Of a stretch of DNA of 54,814 bases, positions 1 through 9,963 are shown in pieces; position 1 is the first letter of the stretch; each line of letters begins with the position of its first letter. The stretch is from contig NW_019174088.1 in NCBI RefSeq assembly GCF_001642475.1, positions 1-54,814 on the forward strand. The letters are read 5' to 3'. The DNA is from Fonsecaea monophora (Eukaryota; Ascomycota; Eurotiomycetes; Chaetothyriales; Herpotrichiellaceae). Made by a program: the position numbers and the translations under genes. Under the pieces are notes generated by a model. The model had not been told where the DNA came from and searched no databases. It saw only the letters and a program-made list of their open reading frames with translations.

Positions 1-631
1 TTTTATGCTCGTTTTGTTGTTTTTGTTATGATGTTTGTGTTTGCTGTTGTGTTGATGTGTCGATTGCTGTTTTTTCGAAGTAAGAGACGGTAGTGTATGT
101 CATGCTTGTGCTCGGTGGTTTGGGATTTTTGTTTGTGTTCTTGTCTTTTTTTTTTCCACCAGACGGCAGACAAGAAAGGGCTTTTTGCTCCAGCGCGGGG
201 TGTTTTGTTTGTTTTTTTTTTTTTTTTTTTTTACAGATATTGGGCAGTATGTACTCGGTTACCTAGGTAGTCAGTCAGTCAGTCCAATCTCCTATTGTAT
301 GTTTTCGTTTAGTTTAGTTGAAATGCGAGAATTATTTAAAAAACAAAAAAGTAGACACTTTACTCCGTTTTCCACCTACCTGTTCCCTGCCGGGCATTTT
401 CAGGGGTTATGTCAAGGGGAGGAGGCTGCGGGGAAAGACAAAAGTTCACAGGCGTACTCTAGAAACTCGTGGGGGTGTGTCATATTCATTCAGGATAGGT
501 ACTGAAGACAAGTCATCAAGTCATTAAGGGTATAGCTATGGTAAACGCTCAGGGTACATCAGGTCGTCACATCATAGGCACACAGAGTAAGGCGTGCCCT
601 ACATAGTCATCACAAACAAATCAACCCAAAG
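1..631. other. Non-coding flank, T-rich, 3' side of the first gene
   Basis: No credible gene. The stretch is rich in T runs and includes a 21-nt T homopolymer at 212-232. It lies downstream of the minus-strand gene that ends at 632, so part of it is presumably that gene's 3' UTR. The open frames here are short, low-complexity and start beside the T tract. Confidence 0.6.
212..232. repeat. T21 homopolymer
   Basis: Uninterrupted run of 21 T counted in the sequence. It could be an ordinary slippage tract, or on the minus strand the A-tail scar of a retroposed copy; no target-site duplication was found. Confidence 0.9.
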
Positions 632-2482
632 CTATTGACTCCGATTTTCCAGTAACCGAAACATGCGATCTAACTGCTCTTTTAGATCGGATTCGCGCCT
701 TCTGCTGTCATCCTGTTGTCTTGCCAGTAGATCTTGAAGGGCGGACTCGCGCACTTTGCTGTCTTCTTGTTGCCTTGCCAATTGGCCTTGGACGCCTAAC
801 TCACGTTGTTTTTGCTCCTCCAATTGCCTCTGAAGTCCTCCCAACTGGCTCTCGAGCGAAGCTAGCTGTTTCCGAAGTTCTCCATTGATACCACCATTCC
901 GTGGCTTCTTGAAGACGCCCTCGCCACCTTGTGGGTCTTGGCCAGTCTGTGAAGTCTGCCCGGACTCATCCATGGAGGACGCCGATGGTACGGACGCTGG
1001 TGGCGCTGGCGGTGCCGTTGGGTCGGGTAGGCGCTCGATTGCCATCTTGATTCGCTGAAGATGCCGACCAGAAAACTTGAGGCATGCGTTGTAAAAGAAG
1101 TCGTACGGCTGCCACCGATCTTTGCCTCCATCTTTACTCAAGCTCACTTCGCCAATAATTGTCCTATATTTCACGGTACTAAGGTTTGGCAGCTGCTGAA
1201 GGGTCTGGCATTGCGACTCCTGAGGTTTGGTCACCACATGGTGGGCATATATCCTCACTGTGTTATTGTCGTAAGACATTGACAGCCCAAGAGCTTTGCC
1301 ATTGAGTTCCTCCAATTGGCCCGCTCTCCGAAAAAGATCGATGACGCCGTCGAGAGCAACGCTCATGCTGTAGACGTTCTGTCGATCGGCGATATCGAGA
1401 GGTTGTTTGTCGCATTTGGCTTCACGCGTTATAAATGGGAAGAATATATCATCCCGGGCCATATACTTGGAGGGTGCTCCAATAGTGATGCCTAATTTCA
1501 GAACTTCTTTCCTCGAGAATTTTTCCCACTTGAAGCCGATCGTTGAGTCCGGTTGCGGACATTTCCCGTAGGACGGGAAAATGGATCGTAGCCACATGTC
1601 GCTACATGCTTCGATGAGACCGAGATCCTCGAATTCCTTGTGTCCGCGAATTGCTAAAAGCTCAGGCGCCGGAAAGAGGTGTGAATGCATGTTCTTCACC
1701 AGCCATTGCTCAGACTTATTGTGAGTCAGTTCGGAGAATGCCATGAAGACCGCGTCATCGAGCATCGAGTTTGGTGGGTGTGGGACGCTCGTAGAAAGCA
1801 GCCCTTGACAAAACTCGAGTTCCTCTGCGTCAAGGCCACTGGCGGAGTCCTTCATGTAGGTTCCATGTTGTTCCAGGAGGGTGGGAAAAGCAGGACTACT
1901 GTAGAAATTGGACTTTGCGTCGGTAGAAGCGATGCTCTCAAGGTCATCTGCGTACAACGAAACAGGACCTAGTGATTCTTGGGACGGCTTGCGTTTGACC
2001 GACGGCATCCCTATTAACGCTTCAGGATATGGATCAGGGTATGGTTCAATCGGCGGTGGCTGTGGGTCGTCCTCTCCCGAGCCCTCCGTCCCCAACACCC
2101 ATTCACGGATTTGTGGATTTTGAGATTGGCTTTCAAGGAATGTATGTGATTCTTCGGAGATGGGATCGGCAACACCGCGAAGGTCGCTCGGAGGCTCTTG
2201 GGGCAACAACGGGGTACGGTGAATCTCCTGTAGACGGTGAGCATGCGCTGCACTCCAAGACCGACATGAGCTTACACCAGAGTGGTGCTGACGGCCTTCA
2301 GATGAATTGGTGACTTCGGGCGAGGGAAGTTGCTCCTCGACTGTGGGCTGACTCGCGTCGACACTGTCAAGATGTTGTCGTTTCGCAGATGGTTCCGCAA
2401 GGGTATTCGAGTCTTCAGCTTCGCAGCGTCGTCGTTTGCCTGCGCCCGAGAACATTGACGGACTAGATTGAAGGGAATCCAT
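632..2482 (-). CDS. PD-(D/E)XK-like fungal protein with C-terminal coiled coil (DUF7924-type)
   Basis: Single-exon frame of 616 residues. The N-terminal ~200 residues are Ser/Pro-rich and low complexity with a basic cluster (KRRR, residues 16-19) that may be a nuclear signal. The folded part (about 240-510) contains a D345 ... E354-A-K356 pattern followed by the invariant-looking LDIADRQN (362-369), which I recognise from a large multicopy fungal family often labelled DUF7924; the D...ExK...Q arrangement matches the PD-(D/E)XK nuclease fold. Residues about 540-610 form a strongly charged coiled coil built of near-repeats (LARQQEDS / LARQQDDS). No biochemical role is established; nuclease activity is inference. 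It is divergent from the probable fta1 gene with 569 bp between starts. The start is the first Met of the frame; the frame is open a little further upstream without another Met. Confidence 0.75.
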   Translation of the reverse strand: MDSLQSSPSMFSGAGKRRRCEAEDSNTLAEPSAKRQHLDSVDASQPTVEEQLPSPEVTNSSEGRQHHSGVSSCRSWSAAHAHRLQEIHRTPLLPQEPPSDLRGVADPISEESHTFLESQSQNPQIREWVLGTEGSGEDDPQPPPIEPYPDPYPEALIGMPSVKRKPSQESLGPVSLYADDLESIASTDAKSNFYSSPAFPTLLEQHGTYMKDSASGLDAEELEFCQGLLSTSVPHPPNSMLDDAVFMAFSELTHNKSEQWLVKNMHSHLFPAPELLAIRGHKEFEDLGLIEACSDMWLRSIFPSYGKCPQPDSTIGFKWEKFSRKEVLKLGITIGAPSKYMARDDIFFPFITREAKCDKQPLDIADRQNVYSMSVALDGVIDLFRRAGQLEELNGKALGLSMSYDNNTVRIYAHHVVTKPQESQCQTLQQLPNLSTVKYRTIIGEVSLSKDGGKDRWQPYDFFYNACLKFSGRHLQRIKMAIERLPDPTAPPAPPASVPSASSMDESGQTSQTGQDPQGGEGVFKKPRNGGINGELRKQLASLESQLGGLQRQLEEQKQRELGVQGQLARQQEDSKVRESALQDLLARQQDDSRRRESDLKEQLDRMFRLLENRSQ

Positions 2483-3051
2483 CTTATGTATTCAAAGGGC
2501 CTGGCAATGGCCTTGTGGCCGAACCACCCTTGCTCACTGACAACTGTGTCAGTCGGGTTGGGTGCCTGCAAAATGAATGGTTGCGCAGTGGGCGCCTGCG
2601 GGTTGACATGTTTGTTAAAGTATGAAGTCCGCAGCGTTGTTTAGCGCCAGAAACCCCATGTCCCGTGACGCTAAAAAGGCTTGGCTTCTCGGCTGATGCC
2701 TGCTTCAGCCTTGCGGCCAGCGCTACCCAAAACACATTCTCTCTTGAACTTGGGCGTGCATTCGAAGAGGAGGGGATGGATGTCCTATCATACTCGGCTG
2801 TGGAGTGTGATTGTAAACATAGAGACCGAGTTGTTGTGTAGGAAAAATGTCACATGCTAGCCTCACTTCGCGGCGGCTAAATCTTCACATGCCCGCAAAC
2901 TTATCGAACCACGTGATTTCGCGTTGCGCTTCGACGCGACTCGCCCGCAAATGCACCACCTGCGCACAATGAAGAGCAGCCGCAGACAGCCTCACCAACG
3001 CCAGATCCAATCCTCGTCGACGCCAATATCAGCGCCACACCACCCTCCAAG
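2483..3051. promoter_or_regulatory. Divergent promoter region with CACGTGA element
   Basis: Shared 5' region of two divergent genes. The only clear motif is CACGTGA at 2910-2916, 136 bp before the ATG of the + strand gene. No TATA box or upstream gene is evident; the short frames here look like chance. Confidence 0.4.
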
Positions 3052-4368
3052 ATGGAGGACTCTCTCTACGACGCTACCACACATGTACTCTGCATTCCCA
3101 AACTCCCAGCAGCCCTGTCCGCGCTGGTTTCGAGACCCCCCGCAGGTAGACGGGAAGATCCAGACAAACAACGAGCGCAGCTCTCGTCACATGCTGACGC
3201 ATTCGCCAGATCTCTCGGCAAAGAACGCCCGCGGTACGAGAAAGAGGAGGAGAGGGAGAAATTGGGGGGCTTGAGAAAGTGTACCTGGACATCCCTGGAC
3301 AATGTCGCTGGGCACGAAGAGGATGATCAGCGCCCCGAGTTGTGGCCTGGGAAAAAGAGAAGGCGGAAAATAGCAAGAGATGGTGATGATGGTGACGACG
3401 AAGATGGACGCCCACAGCTTATGGGATTGGCAGTGTCTCTAATCTACGAAAAAGATACGTTTCAGTTCATGATATACACCCAGTCGCCGAGATGCAGCCT
3501 CTCGAAGCGCAGGCGGATCGCTGCTTCGAAACATCAGCCCACCACCGAATCGGAAGAAGAGAGCGCAATTCTGCTCTCAAAGTCATCGCCGACAGCTCTA
3601 AAATCATTCACAAAATATCTGCAAGACACATTCGCCGTCACCACCATCTATCCGTTTGAGCCATCTTCGAGTCAGATGCAGGTCACGCTCGAAAGGTACC
3701 TGGCTACCATCCACAAATCTCTTTCCAGCGCGAGTCCACAAGGCCTCCACGACAGCTTCAGCAGTATCCTGGGGAAAATCGAATTCACTGTCTCTTTCTC
3801 CCATCCCGTGGCCACGGGCTTGAGGTCCGTCCACGTAGCCATTCCTGCCACCGCGTTTCTTACCTGGTACAACTCTGTCGAGACTCCGGAGGGAGGGAAT
3901 CAGAGGGGACAAAAAACATTCTCGGAATCGCTGGCTGGCTGGATCAAAGCCAAGTCGGGCCTTTGCCTACATGTTTTGCACGAGAAGGACGGCATGATAG
4001 CCCAACAACATAAACCTGGGGATGGTGACAAGGCTACTGATGGCGGCGATAATCGCGATGGCCCCTCAAATTCCTCGGAGACCTCAAAAGCTCAAGACTC
4101 GCCGGCATCAATGACGATGAAAATATCAAGAATCTCAACCGAAGCGTACACCATCTCAGCAGCGTCGGGCTTGAAATTCAAGTCTCGAGCCCTTCACGCC
4201 GTCGAGGGTACCAGTGACGACACGGGCACGGCTGCGGACGAGAGAGATAACTGCGTCCGACGCGCGAATAGGGGTCTTCTGCTGGCTATCATCGAGTATA
4301 CGCGCCGCAGCCACGACAAGCAGCAAAGCCACGTCATTGACGGAATGACACTGGCTGACGTCACGTGA
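3052..4368 (+). CDS. Probable kinetochore Sim4 complex subunit Fta1 (CENP-L-like)
   Basis: Single-exon frame of 438 residues starting at an ATG that begins MEDSLYD. A GLRKCTWTSL block near residue 75 and a following GLAVSLIYEKDTFQFMIYT strand (from about residue 125) recall the N-terminal half of fungal Fta1/CENP-L, the inner-kinetochore CCAN subunit that pairs with CENP-N. The middle (about 185-300) is a predicted mixed alpha/beta domain; acidic and basic low-complexity inserts (KKRRRKIA, then DGDDGDDEDG) interrupt it. The final segment, ANRGLLLAIIEYTRR, is the expected C-terminal helix. The assignment rests on remembered resemblance and length only. The TGA stop lies within TGACGTCACGTGA, which is probably chance. 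No introns are needed. Confidence 0.5.
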   Translation: MEDSLYDATTHVLCIPKLPAALSALVSRPPAGRREDPDKQRAQLSSHADAFARSLGKERPRYEKEEEREKLGGLRKCTWTSLDNVAGHEEDDQRPELWPGKKRRRKIARDGDDGDDEDGRPQLMGLAVSLIYEKDTFQFMIYTQSPRCSLSKRRRIAASKHQPTTESEEESAILLSKSSPTALKSFTKYLQDTFAVTTIYPFEPSSSQMQVTLERYLATIHKSLSSASPQGLHDSFSSILGKIEFTVSFSHPVATGLRSVHVAIPATAFLTWYNSVETPEGGNQRGQKTFSESLAGWIKAKSGLCLHVLHEKDGMIAQQHKPGDGDKATDGGDNRDGPSNSSETSKAQDSPASMTMKISRISTEAYTISAASGLKFKSRALHAVEGTSDDTGTAADERDNCVRRANRGLLLAIIEYTRRSHDKQQSHVIDGMTLADVT

Positions 4369-4944
4369 CTCTGTAACACATGACATCAGAGGACATGACA
4401 TGAAGCATCATTCTAACGACGGTTTGGAGATTATGATGAGAGCGATTTGCCTTGCCCATAGGCACTGACTGATACCTATCTACCCGCGGTGTATGCAGAA
4501 TCCCCCATGCACTTTTCCTTGGATTCACAGTAACACGTAGGAACTGTTTGATAGTGTACGAATGAGATACCCCCAAACTCCCCAATCCATTCTACTCTAC
4601 CCTATTCCACCCTATACCATCCTGGATATTTTCATCGTTTTTGGTATCTTTGCACTCTTGTATCCAGCCTGCGTTTCCTGTCCCATATAGTTGACAGCGG
4701 CTAGTTCCTGTTTGGCGGGTGCTACGCGCTCGCCCGTAGCAAATGACAAATGACGGATTGGGGAGGTAATGGAAGACAACAACAACAACAACAGAATCGT
4801 TATAACGTTAGGTCGTCGAAGAAGAAGAAGAAGAGCTCAGTGTCGATGGGCAGTGTTTCCCCACGCCTCACTCCTCACTCCTTACTCCGCGAGCTAGCCA
4901 GCACTGACTCTCTGTCTTCAGTGACGGGGCGCGGATCCCCCGCC
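4369..4944. other. Convergent intergenic region with trinucleotide repeats
   Basis: Region between two convergent stop codons, so it holds two 3' UTRs. It contains a short AAC/CAA repeat (about 4776-4793) and a GAA repeat (about 4818-4833). No gene is supported. Confidence 0.6.
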
Positions 4945-7204
4945 TCATCCTTTCTCAACAGTCTTCATCTTTCCCGCGCCGATTCCCGTGCCCATGCCCA
5001 TGCCAATACCCATTCCCCTACTGGTGCCAAGGTCCGAGTTCTTCCGCTGTGGGCTGTTCACGCCACTGCCCAAGCCGCTGGTGGTGTACAGTCCCTCGAA
5101 TTCTCCTCGGACCCCGTCTACCAGTTTGCTCACGGCGTCGATCTCGGCTGACAGATCCTCCACATTCCCTGCCAGGGCTGCCACCTCGTCGAATTTCCTC
5201 CGGCGGTTGGCGTCGGCGATCATCTCTTGCACGAGGAACCTCTGTTCCTCGAGGACGATCAGGCGCTCGCGGAGAGACTTTTCTTCCGCTTCGAGCTCGG
5301 ATATCCGCGCTGAGTTGGTGGTGGCAAAAGACGCAACGCTGAGTGCGGACGACGAGTCCTTCCTCTTGTGGTGGGCGCCGTTCAAGATCGCCAGGGAAGA
5401 ACGAGGGTTGGGGTTGTTGTGCAAGTCAGCTGGTCTTGCGCTGCTGCCATGCGGTGTGGCATGTTTCAGGACCTTCGGCAGCGACTTCAAAGGTAGCATG
5501 TGGAGATGGAGAAACTGTGTGGCGTTTTGGTAGATGGCCTTCTGGAGTTTGAGTTGTGTCGGTGACGGGCTAGGCATGTCCCGTATGCGTCGAGCTGCGG
5601 TGTCGTACTGGGTGAATGAGTCCATGAGTCGCTTGCGTGTCCGCGACGCATCGGTGATCTGGCTTGATGATGGGGGATTGTCGGGGTCTTGGAGAGCCTG
5701 GAGAAGTTTCTGAAATTTCGGGAGCAGAAGCCGGATACCGCGTTCAAATTGAAGAAGATTGGTGTAGGATCGCGTGAAAGCCTCGACAGACGGCGAGGTT
5801 AGAGAGGCTTGGAAGTCCCTGCGTGAGAAGATCGTCTGATTGCACTCTTTGCAGAGACGGACGTCCACAGCTACGGTGTCGTTGGGTGCGGGCTTTTCTG
5901 TGATGGTGATGTGGGTGTTAGCTGTCAAGTTTGATATCAGTATGTCAAAAGAAGAACAAAGTAGTGAAAGGGGGAGACGTACTAGTAGCCACATCGAGGC
6001 CGATGACAATTGAACATCCAGTAGCGACGTCACCACAGACGACCTTCCCGCAAGTTCTGCAGTGATGTCTCCGGAAAGAGTACTGGCTGAAGTCTTGTTG
6101 GCAGTACGGACATCTCGGGACGTCAGTGTCGTTCTGCCAGGGCACGATGCTTTGCTCAAGAGCCTTTCGAGGATCAGTTGGGACCCAATTCAACGACCAT
6201 CTCTTGTTATGGGTCGGCTGCGGGATCTCGTCCGGAGGGTTGGCCAGGATTTGCGTCAACCTTGATAGCCTTTTCTCCAGCCTGGACGTCTCCATCTCTT
6301 TATGACTGAGCTTACTTCGCCTGACGCTTTCAAACTCGCTCATTCTGTCTCGTTCTAGACCATGCCGGTCTGTGTAACCCTCCCGGCTTTTGTAGCATGT
6401 CTCGCACACTCGGTACCAAAGCCCTCGGACAGGCTCGTGCTGTGCAGATCTCGATAGCTTCATCTGATACATTGTATGCTCCTCGCAGAAAAGCTTCCCA
6501 CAATGTCGACAGTTGACAGCCCCTGCCGTCGAACCAAGCCTCTTCTCGCATGTTGGGTCCGAGCACACATCGAAAGCAGTCCGCTTTTGCCAGTGTTGCT
6601 TCGTGATAATGTCCTCCGGATCGAGGACTGATGGTGTGGGTTTCGGAGGCAAAGGCGGAGCAGGAGAGTCTCTACTATCTCTTGAGATGGCCTCACTTCT
6701 CGGTGTAGGGGTACTGCTTCGGACGATGTCCTGGTTCGACTCAAAGACATCTAGTCCCTTGAGTTTCTGGTTCAGGACCGCCAATGGCTGGAATCTCTTT
6801 GCCTTCACCATTTGTTGTTTAAACCAGTCTTTGACTTCATCCTGCTGCTCTTCCTCAATCTCTTTATGTGCATCATCCAGGTGTCTGTTCAGTTGCAGCA
6901 AGGTGACCATCTCCTCGTTGCAGATGGGACAGACCAAGCGGTCTGTTGCGGCAGCCGCAGCCGCAGGTGTAGACAGATCGGGTGCTCCATGGTCGAGTGA
7001 TACTCGCGATGCGATGTCTTGGGGATCGGACGACGGAGGGGTAGAGGTGCCGCTCTCAGAGGTATTCAGTGAGAGGCTCGAAGCGGAGGGGGACAGGACA
7101 TGGCTGGGAAGAGGCGACGTCGACTTCGGAGGAGGCGGCGGCGGAGGTCCAAGAGTCCTACTACTTCCCAAGACCCTTCCACCGCCGATAGTGCGCCGTG
7201 ACAT
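4945..7204 (-). CDS. pep7: FYVE-domain endosomal protein Pep7/Vac1 (rabenosyn-like)
   Basis: Two exons (7204-5983 and 5921-4945, 61-nt GT-AG intron) give 732 residues. Order of domains: Pro-rich N-terminus; C2H2 finger at about 92-113 (CPICNEEM ... HLDDAH); a first degenerate FYVE-type zinc domain at about 214-270; a second, canonical FYVE at about 365-440 with the PI3P-binding signature FRRHHCRTCGKVVC; then a helical C-terminal half with a coiled coil (ISELEAEEKSLRERL) and a Met/Gly/Ile-rich tail. One zinc finger plus two FYVE domains is the architecture of yeast Vac1, which links PI3P and Rab5-type GTPase to the Vps45/Pep12 SNARE step of Golgi-to-endosome transport. The intron splits the second FYVE before its last CxxC (LCKEC). 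The next gene upstream on the same strand is 337 bp away. Confidence 0.93.
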
Positions 7205-7541
7205 TGCACCGTTGTTGGGCTTCCATCAAGTGGCTTGAATGGCGGAAGGAGGCAGCAAGATAGAGGGGCGGAAACTCGAGGGCGTTTACTTGGCGGAGGG
7301 AGGCGGAGACGACAGGAGTAACGTGTGGCTGGATTGCTTAGTCATCCACTTCGGGCGGATGTAACAAGTACAAGGACTTCAGTGTATCAGTTCAGCCTCG
7401 CAATTCAACACCTACACATCATTTCACGTCCAGTCCAGCTAGCCTCCTGCACCGTTCATTCATCAAGTCTATCTGTCACAAGGTGCACCGAGGTCCCTGG
7501 AAAAGTCCCACGTTTCCCATACTACAGTCATACATCATCAA
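7205..7541. promoter_or_regulatory. Promoter of pep7 / 3' UTR of glutaminyl-tRNA synthetase gene
   Basis: Short gap between two tandem minus-strand genes. It must hold the pep7 promoter and the 3' end of the upstream gene. No TATA box or clear binding motif was seen. Confidence 0.4.
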
Positions 7542-9479
7542 TCATGCACTCTTCCCAGCGTCCTCCTTCAGACTGACGATTCTGTTGAGCACAATCTTCC
7601 CCGCAGCTTCATCCGTGTCCTTGTCCATACAGAAGTATCCTGTTCGCATTGCCTGGAATCTGACCGATTCAAACCCGCATTTGTCCTTCTTTTCTCCAGC
7701 TTCTTCTGGCCACGGGGCTCGAGCCCAGATCTCTTTCAATCCAACTTCCGCCATAGCATTTGGATACACTTTTAGACTGTCTTCTCGTAAGTCTGCCATG
7801 AAACTCGGCTCCACCGCGTCCGGATTGTCGGATTTGAAAAGAGGGTTGAAGACGCGGACTTCACACTTGATAGGTGATCCGTGCCCTGGAGCATCAGCGA
7901 CCCAGTGGATGTAGGCCTTAGGCTTCTTGGCTTTTTCGCCTTCAGCCGGCTTGTCGTACTTGGCATGTATCTCGGTAACCAGACCGGTGGCCTCGTCCTT
8001 CTTGAAGCTGGTTGCAATGACGGGATAAGGCACCTTTAGTAGACCTACTGGTTTTCCGGGTGCCATGCGGAAGAAGTCTTTGCTGTCCACCTCCCTGAAG
8101 TCGTCACGCTCGATATAGACCTTCTTGGTGAAGGGTAGCTTGTGAGAACCCATGTCGACATCTTTCGGGCCAAAGGCATTTTCCAACTCCTCGTAGTGAT
8201 CGTCGGGGAGGTCATCAATGATGACAGGAACGGGATCGAGTACGAGCATGAGACGAGGCACTGTCATTTCCAAATATTTGCGGATTGACTGTTCGAATCG
8301 GACGATTTGAATATTGATAGTAGCCGTTGTAACCCCGAGCTCGCTCACAAATGACAGGATGGCACCAGGCGGAACGCCTCTTCTCCGCAACGCGACGAGA
8401 GTGTACAATCGGGGATCATCCCAGCCGGCGACAATCTTCTCGTCCACTAGCTTTTTGATTTTTCGTTTCGATAAGACAGTGCCCGTAACATTCAAGCGAC
8501 CATATTCTCTCTGCATTGGCTTGTGAGGAACATCGACCTTGTTGTTGAGCCACTCGTACGATACTCGAGACAGGATGAATTCAGTTGTGCAGAGCGAATG
8601 AGTAATGCCCTCGAAACTGTCGCACAGACAGTGGGTAAAGTCGTAAGTTGGGTAGATTCTCCATTTGTCGCCCGTCCGATGATGTGGCTTCTCGAGGACG
8701 CGGTAGGCAACCAGGTCCCACATTTGAGGATTGCCGTCCGACAGATCCTGTTTCATCCGCAAAAAGGCTTCTTTCGGTTTGTATTTGCCATCTCTCATGG
8801 CTCGAAATTCGGCCAGGGATTCTTCAATGGGTCGACTGCGATGGGGGCAAGCGTATCTTTCATGTTTGTTCTTCGGATCTGTGCCGCCTCGCTGATCTTT
8901 GAGCTCCTCGTCGGTACAGTGGCACACATACGCGCCGTCCAGAGTGATCAGCTTCTCGGCCAACTCGTACAACCGATCGAAGAAGTCGCTGGAGTAAGTG
9001 ATCAAAGCGGGGCTGAAGCCCAACCAGCGCACGATATCCTCAATGGCGGTAAAGTAGATTTCTTCTTCCGCTTCGGGGTTTGTGTCATCGTACCGTAAGT
9101 TACACTTCCCGCCGTGGAATCTGGCGAATCCAAAGTTGATCGCGATGGCTTTGCTGTGCCCGATATGGAGATAGCCATTCGGCTCCGGGGGAAAACGTGT
9201 GACTACTGGTTCATCTGCTGGTCGTTCCTTTCGGACCGCCGCCAGCCAGCCTTCTTTGAACATGGCATCTGGGTCGGTCGGTGCTGATGGCGCAGCATTT
9301 GCAGGCTTTGGGGGCTTTGCAGATTTTGCCGGTTTCTCTGTAGGTGGTTTTGCCTCCTTTGGCGGTTTGGGTTGCTTGGGCGCTTTTTCTTTCTTGGGCT
9401 TCTTGTCTGGGATCGCGTTTTCAACCTTGTCCTTGATACGCTCCGGCAAGCTCATACTTGCTTCCGCAGACTCAGCCAT
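7542..9479 (-). CDS. gln4: Cytosolic glutaminyl-tRNA synthetase
   Basis: Single exon, 645 residues from the Met at 9479 (MAESAEAS). Class I synthetase signature: HIGH at about 105-108 within PEPNGYLHIGHSKA, the adenylate-pocket YDDTNP, and a KMSKS-equivalent VLSKRK near 335-340, followed by the Gln/Glu-type anticodon-binding beta barrels to the C-terminus. It charges tRNA-Gln in the cytoplasm. The N-terminus before the catalytic core is only ~75 residues of Lys/Pro-rich linker, so the large helical N-terminal domain of budding-yeast Gln4 is absent. The frame continues 44 codons upstream to 9611, but that extension is not synthetase-like and is taken as 5' UTR. Divergent from spf1 over 484 bp that contains a TGAGTCA cross-pathway-control site. 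Confidence 0.95.
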   Translation of the reverse strand: MAESAEASMSLPERIKDKVENAIPDKKPKKEKAPKQPKPPKEAKPPTEKPAKSAKPPKPANAAPSAPTDPDAMFKEGWLAAVRKERPADEPVVTRFPPEPNGYLHIGHSKAIAINFGFARFHGGKCNLRYDDTNPEAEEEIYFTAIEDIVRWLGFSPALITYSSDFFDRLYELAEKLITLDGAYVCHCTDEELKDQRGGTDPKNKHERYACPHRSRPIEESLAEFRAMRDGKYKPKEAFLRMKQDLSDGNPQMWDLVAYRVLEKPHHRTGDKWRIYPTYDFTHCLCDSFEGITHSLCTTEFILSRVSYEWLNNKVDVPHKPMQREYGRLNVTGTVLSKRKIKKLVDEKIVAGWDDPRLYTLVALRRRGVPPGAILSFVSELGVTTATINIQIVRFEQSIRKYLEMTVPRLMLVLDPVPVIIDDLPDDHYEELENAFGPKDVDMGSHKLPFTKKVYIERDDFREVDSKDFFRMAPGKPVGLLKVPYPVIATSFKKDEATGLVTEIHAKYDKPAEGEKAKKPKAYIHWVADAPGHGSPIKCEVRVFNPLFKSDNPDAVEPSFMADLREDSLKVYPNAMAEVGLKEIWARAPWPEEAGEKKDKCGFESVRFQAMRTGYFCMDKDTDEAAGKIVLNRIVSLKEDAGKSA

Positions 9480-9963
9480 AAGGCTGAAGGATGAGTCGTA
9501 TCTGAGATTGTCCAAGTCGTTCGGTGAGATTTCTTGAAAGGTGCAGCACGTGAGATGAGATGAAATCCAATAATGGGAGTGGCACCACGTCTCGCACAAT
9601 ATACCAAGCAAGTTGTCCTCTCAGCCCTCGACAAAATGAAGAAAGATGTCGTGAAACGAGAATGATCCGGAAGATTCGAGTTGGTCAGGTTGGTTCGGCG
9701 TGGTGATTCAAGGCTGATGGTGGATGAGTCAAGTAGCGCGGATTATCACAAATATGCAAACATGCCAAGCAAACACAACAAACATTTGCCGAGTAGCGTA
9801 TGAGCACGTGATGAGGTCCCGGTTCCGACGTTGCCTGCGGAGCGTCGCATCTTGTTCGAATGCCGCCAACTTTTTTTGATAGGACACTGTGTTAAAGGTC
9901 TTTGTCCGCCAACTCCCTCTGCCATATTCTTCTACACCGTCGAGCTCTTGATTGATGCTCGCC
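9480..9963. promoter_or_regulatory. Divergent promoter with two CACGTG boxes and a TGAGTCA (CPRE) site
   Basis: The shared upstream region of the synthetase and P5A ATPase genes contains CACGTG at 9547-9552 and 9805-9810, and TGAGTCA at 9725-9731. TGA(C/G)TCA is the binding site of Gcn4/CpcA, which is known to activate amino-acid and aminoacyl-tRNA synthetase genes on starvation. The site lies 246 bp upstream of the synthetase start. Function here is inferred from the motif only. Confidence 0.45.

Noticed and set aside
4356..4368. CRE-like TGACGTCA overlapping TCACGTGA at the stop codon of the fta1-like gene
   Set aside because: It is inside coding sequence at a 3' end with convergent neighbour; most likely chance.
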